DNA of 64,000 nt from positions 62,001-126,000 of the forward strand of contig JAIUNI010000006.1 in assembly GCA_020161935.1 (NCBI GenBank). The letters run 5' to 3'. This document shows, in pieces, positions 60,110-64,000 of this stretch. The translations under genes and the position numbers were made by a program. Under the pieces are notes generated by a model. The model was given only the letters and a program-made list of their open reading frames with translations, was not told where the DNA came from and searched no databases. Each line of letters begins with the position of its first letter. Position 1 is the stretch's first letter. The DNA comes from Chloroflexota bacterium. Its GTDB lineage: Bacteria > Chloroflexota > Anaerolineae > Aggregatilineales > Phototrophicaceae.

Positions 60110-61222
60110 CTAAGCCTCCAACCCCTCAATGAATGCCTTCAACGTCGCAATCGCCGTGTCGTACTCATCCAGCGGCAGGTGCTCATTCGGTGTGTGGTCA
60201 AGGTTGCTGTCCCCCGGTCCGTAGGCCACCATCGGGCAGGTCCACCGCGCCGCCACCGTGTTCATGTCGCTCGTACCGGATTTCAGCACGAACCCCGGTT
60301 GTCCGCCCTGTGTACGGATCGCCCCCATCAGCCCGCGCACCAGTGGGTTGCTCCGGTCGGATTGATACGCGATTTCCTGCCCCCACAGCCGCAGTTCGCC
60401 GTCCGGTTGGGCAATCGCCTTCAACGCCTGTGCCACATCATCGGGTGTGATGCGCGGTGGCAGCCGGAAGGACACATGCATCGTCAGCGTCTCGTTAAAG
60501 TAATCCGAACTCGTGTTGATTGACCGCAAACCCGGCAGCAGTTGGTCGAAGAATCGCTCAATCCCCGCGTTTTCCCGATCTGCCCAGTCGAGTACTCGCT
60601 GCCAGAACTCAGACCCCAACGCCCCGACCGTCGGCTCCGGTCGCGCGGTATGCGCCACCTCACGCCGCAGCGTATATTCCACCAGCACGCGCCCCTTGTA
60701 GCCGAGGGTAATCCGGTTGCTGCTGCTCGGTTCACCGATGATGCAGGTGTCGGGGTTAAAGTTCTCGCTCACATAATTCGAACCCTTACCGCTGGCGATC
60801 TCTTCTTCCACGCAGCCCGCCACGATCACCCGCCAGCCTTCGGGGATGGTCGCCTGTGCCGCCGCCTCTGCGAACGCGCACAGCGATCCTTTCGCGTCCA
60901 CGCTCCCACGCCCAAACAGTGCATAACCCGCGCTCAATTCGCTGAAGGGCTGCGTCACCGTTTCGCCTTCGCCGTCCTCGCTGGTCAGCTTGACGACCCG
61001 CACCGGAATATCACCGGGGAAGGTGTCGATATGCCCCAGCAGGATCAGGGTCTTGGGCGCGTTGGTCGCCCCGCGTATCCCGAAGGCGTTTCCCGCCCCG
61101 TCCGCGTACGCTTCAAACCCGCGTTCGCTCATCCACCGCACTAGATACTGTACGGCAGGGGCTTCCAGCGTCGAGGGGCTGTATCGTTTGACCAGTTCAA
61201 GCAGCAAATCAGAATGAGGCAT
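60110..61222 (-). CDS. lysK: LysK, LysW-lysine hydrolase (M20 family)
   Basis: A 370-residue zinc amidohydrolase that releases lysine from LysW, the last step of the LysW route. The zinc pattern is LLGHIDTFPG (H, D), FGRGSVDAKG (D), EEEIASGKG (E,E) and GEPSSSNRITLGYKGR; FVLKSGTSDMN and YGPGDSNLDHTPNEHL are LysK signatures. ATG 61222 is chosen; a GTG at 61234 is the alternative (370 or 374 residues). It is encoded about 40 kb from the other lys genes, which is unusual for a pathway otherwise gathered in one operon, and xisH follows after 6 bp. Confidence 0.93.
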   Translation of the reverse strand: MPHSDLLLELVKRYSPSTLEAPAVQYLVRWMSERGFEAYADGAGNAFGIRGATNAPKTLILLGHIDTFPGDIPVRVVKLTSEDGEGETVTQPFSELSAGYALFGRGSVDAKGSLCAFAEAAAQATIPEGWRVIVAGCVEEEIASGKGSNYVSENFNPDTCIIGEPSSSNRITLGYKGRVLVEYTLRREVAHTARPEPTVGALGSEFWQRVLDWADRENAGIERFFDQLLPGLRSINTSSDYFNETLTMHVSFRLPPRITPDDVAQALKAIAQPDGELRLWGQEIAYQSDRSNPLVRGLMGAIRTQGGQPGFVLKSGTSDMNTVAARWTCPMVAYGPGDSNLDHTPNEHLPLDEYDTAIATLKAFIEGLEA

Positions 61223-61926
61223 GGTTATTGTCACGTCTTGATGGATGTAAATAATGCCGTGTAGTGTATAAAAATCGCGCCTATTCTGCCACCGTGCATT
61301 ACTCGGCTGATAAAACCGGTGTAGTAAAAACCAACACCCGAAATTGCTAACCTATTGTAGGGATGAGGTGCGCCTCATCCGAGCTAATTACCCTTACTGT
61401 CACCGCCACTGCCATGTTATCCCACCAATTCCATAACCGAATGTAGGGACAGCAGACAGGCTGTCCGGTATATTGCTTATCTGGTACGTGATGTAGATAA
61501 ACAACTTTAAGATTGTAAGGGCGGGCTTAGACCCTCCCATTTTCCATCCTTCGTCCGCACCGCCACCCCAAACCCCTAACGACCTTTAAACCATTAAGGT
61601 TGCAACAAATTGTTCACAAATTCACATTCTTAATCATTTAAGTTGAGAGGTTGGGTGCAAAATAGTTCTGGTACCCATCAACTGCGGTGTCAGTTGATGA
61701 AAGGGGAATATCAATCGCTTCTAGACAATGTGAGTGTGAACATGCGGCAGATCACCAACCTCAAATCGAATGTCAAACGCAGCGCCACCTACGCCCTACA
61801 CAGCTACCTCGCCAACTTCGTCATCCGTGTCGTCCTCAGCAGCTTAGGCTAATCCCACCCCCAATCCCTTTCACAGTCGCCATCCCTGCGTATAGATTCG
61901 CCTTTTGAATCCTCTCTTCTTATCCC

Positions 61927-62036
61927 ACTTGAAACTATATCTTCGCATTTCACTTAAAACTTGCCACTTGTAACTTGAAACTGCGTCTTCGCATTTCACT
62001 TAAAACTTGCCACTTTTAACTTGAAACTATTTTTCA
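61927..62036. repeat. Tandem repeat, 46-bp unit
   Basis: The unit starts ACTTGAAACT and contains CTTCGCATTTCACTTAAAAC and TTGCCACTT. Starts at 61927, 61973 and 62019 give a constant period of 46 bp, 2.2 copies. Confidence 0.75.
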
Positions 62037-62731
62037 GGTTTATTTTCCGTTTGTGCCACAAACCATTTTCCAACCATTCCCCAACCGCCTTAACAGTCCC
62101 ACTCCCTCAAAATGGTTAACGCCAAGCCTTGCTAAAAGTGACCAAATGTTCTGACAAATGTTCACCCTTTCGCAGCACATTTCGCTTAAGCTATTGAATG
62201 GACGTAGGGGTTTGGCGATGACAAACCCTCGCTTTTTTACCCGCCGCACCTTAACAACCCGATCCTTGGCGTTCTCTGTCTAGCTTGGCGCATTGTGCCT
62301 AGCCTCCTGTGGATGGCGACTCGTATTCGCCTTTGACTGGTAATTCGTCGCGCTGCCTGTGCCGCCTCTGCTGCTTGTTCCGTATATTGTGCTTTTGGGG
62401 TGATGATGGACAACTCACATTTGCTCTTGTCTTGGACTGTCAACTGAAAACTGTTGACTGATAACTACTTTTGCAGTTTTTCGCGATTGCTCCCTCAAAT
62501 GTTGCAAATGTGGCAAAAACGAAGTTGTAACAACTGCAACAACTGCAACAACTGCAACATTTATGACGTTTGAAACCATGATGTCGCCGACGACTTCGCC
62601 GCCATCGCCGACACAAAAATCTTGAAACGGCATCCAAAAATATTCCGAATCCGACGAATTTGCAGAATTTTCCGAATCAAAAGGCATCAACCAGCATTGA
62701 TTCACTGGAAACTCTCTACCAGTCTTTATCT

Positions 62732-62880
62732 GACAACTGCCAACTGACAACTGCCAACTGATAACTGCCAACTGATAACCGACAACTGATAACTGACAAC
62801 TGACAACTGGAAACTGATAACTGATAACTGATAACTGATAACTGATAACTGCCAACTGATAACTGACAACTGACAACTGA
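62732..62880. repeat. Heptamer tandem array (AACTGAN)
   Basis: About 20 heptamers of the form AACTGAT, AACTGAC or AACTGCC in a row. Related short arrays occur at 14836-14870 and 27961-27993. These resemble the short tandem heptamers known in cyanobacteria. Confidence 0.75.
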
Positions 62881-62955
62881 ATTGGCACCCTGCCGCCGCC
62901 GCCGCCGCCGCCAATTTCGACAACGCTTGGCGTACTTGGCGACTCGTATTCGCCT

Positions 62956-63882
62956 TTAATTTGTGACTGCCGCCTTCTTCTGGATTGGCACGCGCCGGAT
63001 AATCGCGATCATACCGATCACAACTGCCGCCGCGCCCAACATGAGTGGCGTAATCTGTTCGCCCAGAAACAACCCTGACCAAATAATCGTCAGGAAGGCT
63101 TGGATCAACTGCACTTGCCCGACCCGCGCGATCCCGCCCAGCGCCAACCCTCGGTACCACGCGAAGAAACCGAGGAACATGCTGAAGACGCAGGTGTAGG
63201 CAAAACCCAACCACGCTGTCGGGCTAGCATTCAGTCCATTCTGCACAACCGAATTCGCCACAGGGATGATAATGAACGGAAACGATACGATCAGCGCCCA
63301 ACAAATTGTCTGCCAACTGCCCATCTCGCGAGACATGCGCCCGCCTTCTACATACCCGATGCTCGCAATAATCACCGCGCCGAGCATCGCCAGATCACCC
63401 GCCACCAACCCTTCGCTGCTCGAAAACAGCACGAAGCCGATCACCGTCCCGGAGCCGATCAGCGCCGCGACCCAGAACAACGGGGCAGGGCGGTCGCCGT
63501 CCCACAGCGCGCTGACGATGGCAACCGCCATCGGTAATAAGCCGTTCATAAGCGCTCCATGCGAGGCCGGAACCTGCCGCAGCGCCCACGACGACAGCAG
63601 TGGGAAACCGACCACCACGCCCAGCGCGACCACCAGCAGCCGAATGGCTTGTCGGCGGGTGGGGATTGGCTGGCGCGTTACGAGGAGCAGGATACCCGCG
63701 AGGCAGGCCGCTACGACTGCCCGCCCAAGTCCAACGAACGTCGTATCAAGGTCGTGTACCGCGAGGCGTGTCATCGGCAGCGTGAAGCTAAAAATAAACA
63801 CACCGAGGAAGCCGAATATGAATCCCCGTGTTTCGCGGCTCAGGCGCGTGGTTTGGGGGATTGCTGCCGTTGAAGATTGCAT
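62956..63882 (-). CDS. EamA/DMT-family transporter
   Basis: A 308-residue membrane protein with ten helices in two EamA halves (residues 20-145 and 165-300). The second half contains GFFAWYRGLALGGIARVGQVQLIQAFLTII, split as a helix-loop-helix of the family, and LGEQITPLMLGAAAVVIGM. It stands alone at the end of the window. It is unrelated in detail to the other DMT gene at 50087. The exported or imported compound is unknown. Confidence 0.9.
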   Translation of the reverse strand: MQSSTAAIPQTTRLSRETRGFIFGFLGVFIFSFTLPMTRLAVHDLDTTFVGLGRAVVAACLAGILLLVTRQPIPTRRQAIRLLVVALGVVVGFPLLSSWALRQVPASHGALMNGLLPMAVAIVSALWDGDRPAPLFWVAALIGSGTVIGFVLFSSSEGLVAGDLAMLGAVIIASIGYVEGGRMSREMGSWQTICWALIVSFPFIIIPVANSVVQNGLNASPTAWLGFAYTCVFSMFLGFFAWYRGLALGGIARVGQVQLIQAFLTIIWSGLFLGEQITPLMLGAAAVVIGMIAIIRRVPIQKKAAVTN

Positions 63883-64000
63883 GAAGGTGTACTTTCAAAA
63901 TAGTGATGACCCATTTTTGAAGCATACTCATCCTGCAACCCAATTGAAGTGCCAGCTAAGGCCATTGACTATAACAAGTTGTAATCCTGTTTCCAGTTCG

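Larger units (their letters stand above)
61235..62955. repeat. Gene-free repeat zone
   Basis: No gene is supported. It holds hairpins of the MITE-like family (61371-61380 and 61443-61472), a 46-bp unit repeated 2.2 times (see separate entry), AACAACTGC 9-mers (62529-62557), an array of AACTGAN heptamers (62732-62880), a run of GCC triplets and an inverted CGCCAAG unit (62921-62940). A 69-residue frame at 61643-61852 lacks a ribosome site. Frames across the heptamers are artefacts of the repeat. Confidence 0.6.

Noticed and set aside
62732-62880. Possible CRISPR array
   Set aside because: The units are 7 bp in tandem with no spacers, and there are no cas genes in the window.
62415-62888. A 157-residue frame on the minus strand with repeated QLSVISYQ motifs
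   Set aside because: It is the translation of the AACTGAN heptamer array and the AACAACTGC 9-mers; no ribosome site and no family.
1-64000. rRNA or tRNA genes
   Set aside because: No tRNA-like TTCRANNC arm with matching cloverleaf and no rRNA segment was found by reading; a covariance-model scan would settle it.

Overview
The window is about 64 kb of bacterial chromosome-like DNA, moderately GC-rich, densely coded, with many short palindromic repeats between genes. The best-fitting source is a member of the Chloroflexota (Anaerolineae-like). This rests on the LysW-carrier lysine pathway, GT-C membrane glycosyltransferases, the XisHI, GxxExxY, Uma2 and DUF433/DUF5615 accessory genes, and the style of the intergenic repeats. 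It is an inference, because no rRNA or tRNA gene was seen.

Layout. 1-3.0 kb: sugar ABC importer (two permeases, binding protein) behind a promoter with tandem GTATAC operators. 3.2-5.9 kb: ArsR regulator, double SRPBCC protein and BtrH-like protein. 6.1-11.8 kb: four-gene ABC exporter-type operon (Yip1-like, ATPase, CARDB protein, FtsX/MacB permease). 11.8-14.2 kb: EthD protein and a GT-C glycosyltransferase. 14.5-20.5 kb: the lysine operon lysW-lysX-lysY-lysZ-lysJ-homocitrate synthase, preceded by two tandem lysine-rich leader peptides, each with its own terminator and a mutually exclusive antiterminator. The final enzyme, LysK, lies 40 kb away next to xisH-xisI. 21-28 kb: double thioredoxin-fold protein, aspartoacylase-like hydrolase, a GxxExxY gene between inverted repeats, three tandem GNATs, two tandem unknown paralogues and a Uma2 protein. 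28-34.4 kb: large membrane protein and a 1269-residue SdrD-type surface protein. 34.7-40.5 kb: response regulator, then a plasmid-like replication/partition module (primase-polymerase protein, ParB, ParA, small winged-helix protein). That module has a nested inverted-repeat region and five copies of a 14-bp palindrome inside the primase gene. 40.6-42 kb: small GTPase and partner. 43-51 kb: flavoprotein, two DinB-like proteins, DUF433/DUF5615 pair, Tex, HEAT-repeat protein, DMT transporter. 51.4-56.3 kb: ArsR, YchJ-like protein, a sugar/sugar-acid catabolic set (SDR, zinc dehydrogenase, enolase-superfamily dehydratase) and an alpha/beta hydrolase. 56.5-64 kb: GT-C transferase, TolB-like propeller, XisI, XisH, LysK, a 1.7-kb repeat zone and a DMT transporter.

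Main points. (1) The lysine operon appears to be controlled by tandem ribosome-mediated attenuation, which fits its biosynthetic role. (2) The operon is interlaced with a dispersed ACCACAGAGACACAGAG-type repeat, which supplies the lysZ ribosome-binding site, the LysZ C-terminus and an in-frame insertion in LysJ. (3) The rep/par module carries palindromes that are good candidates for its centromere (parS). (4) Several families of small inverted-repeat elements (MITE-like) fill the gaps between genes.
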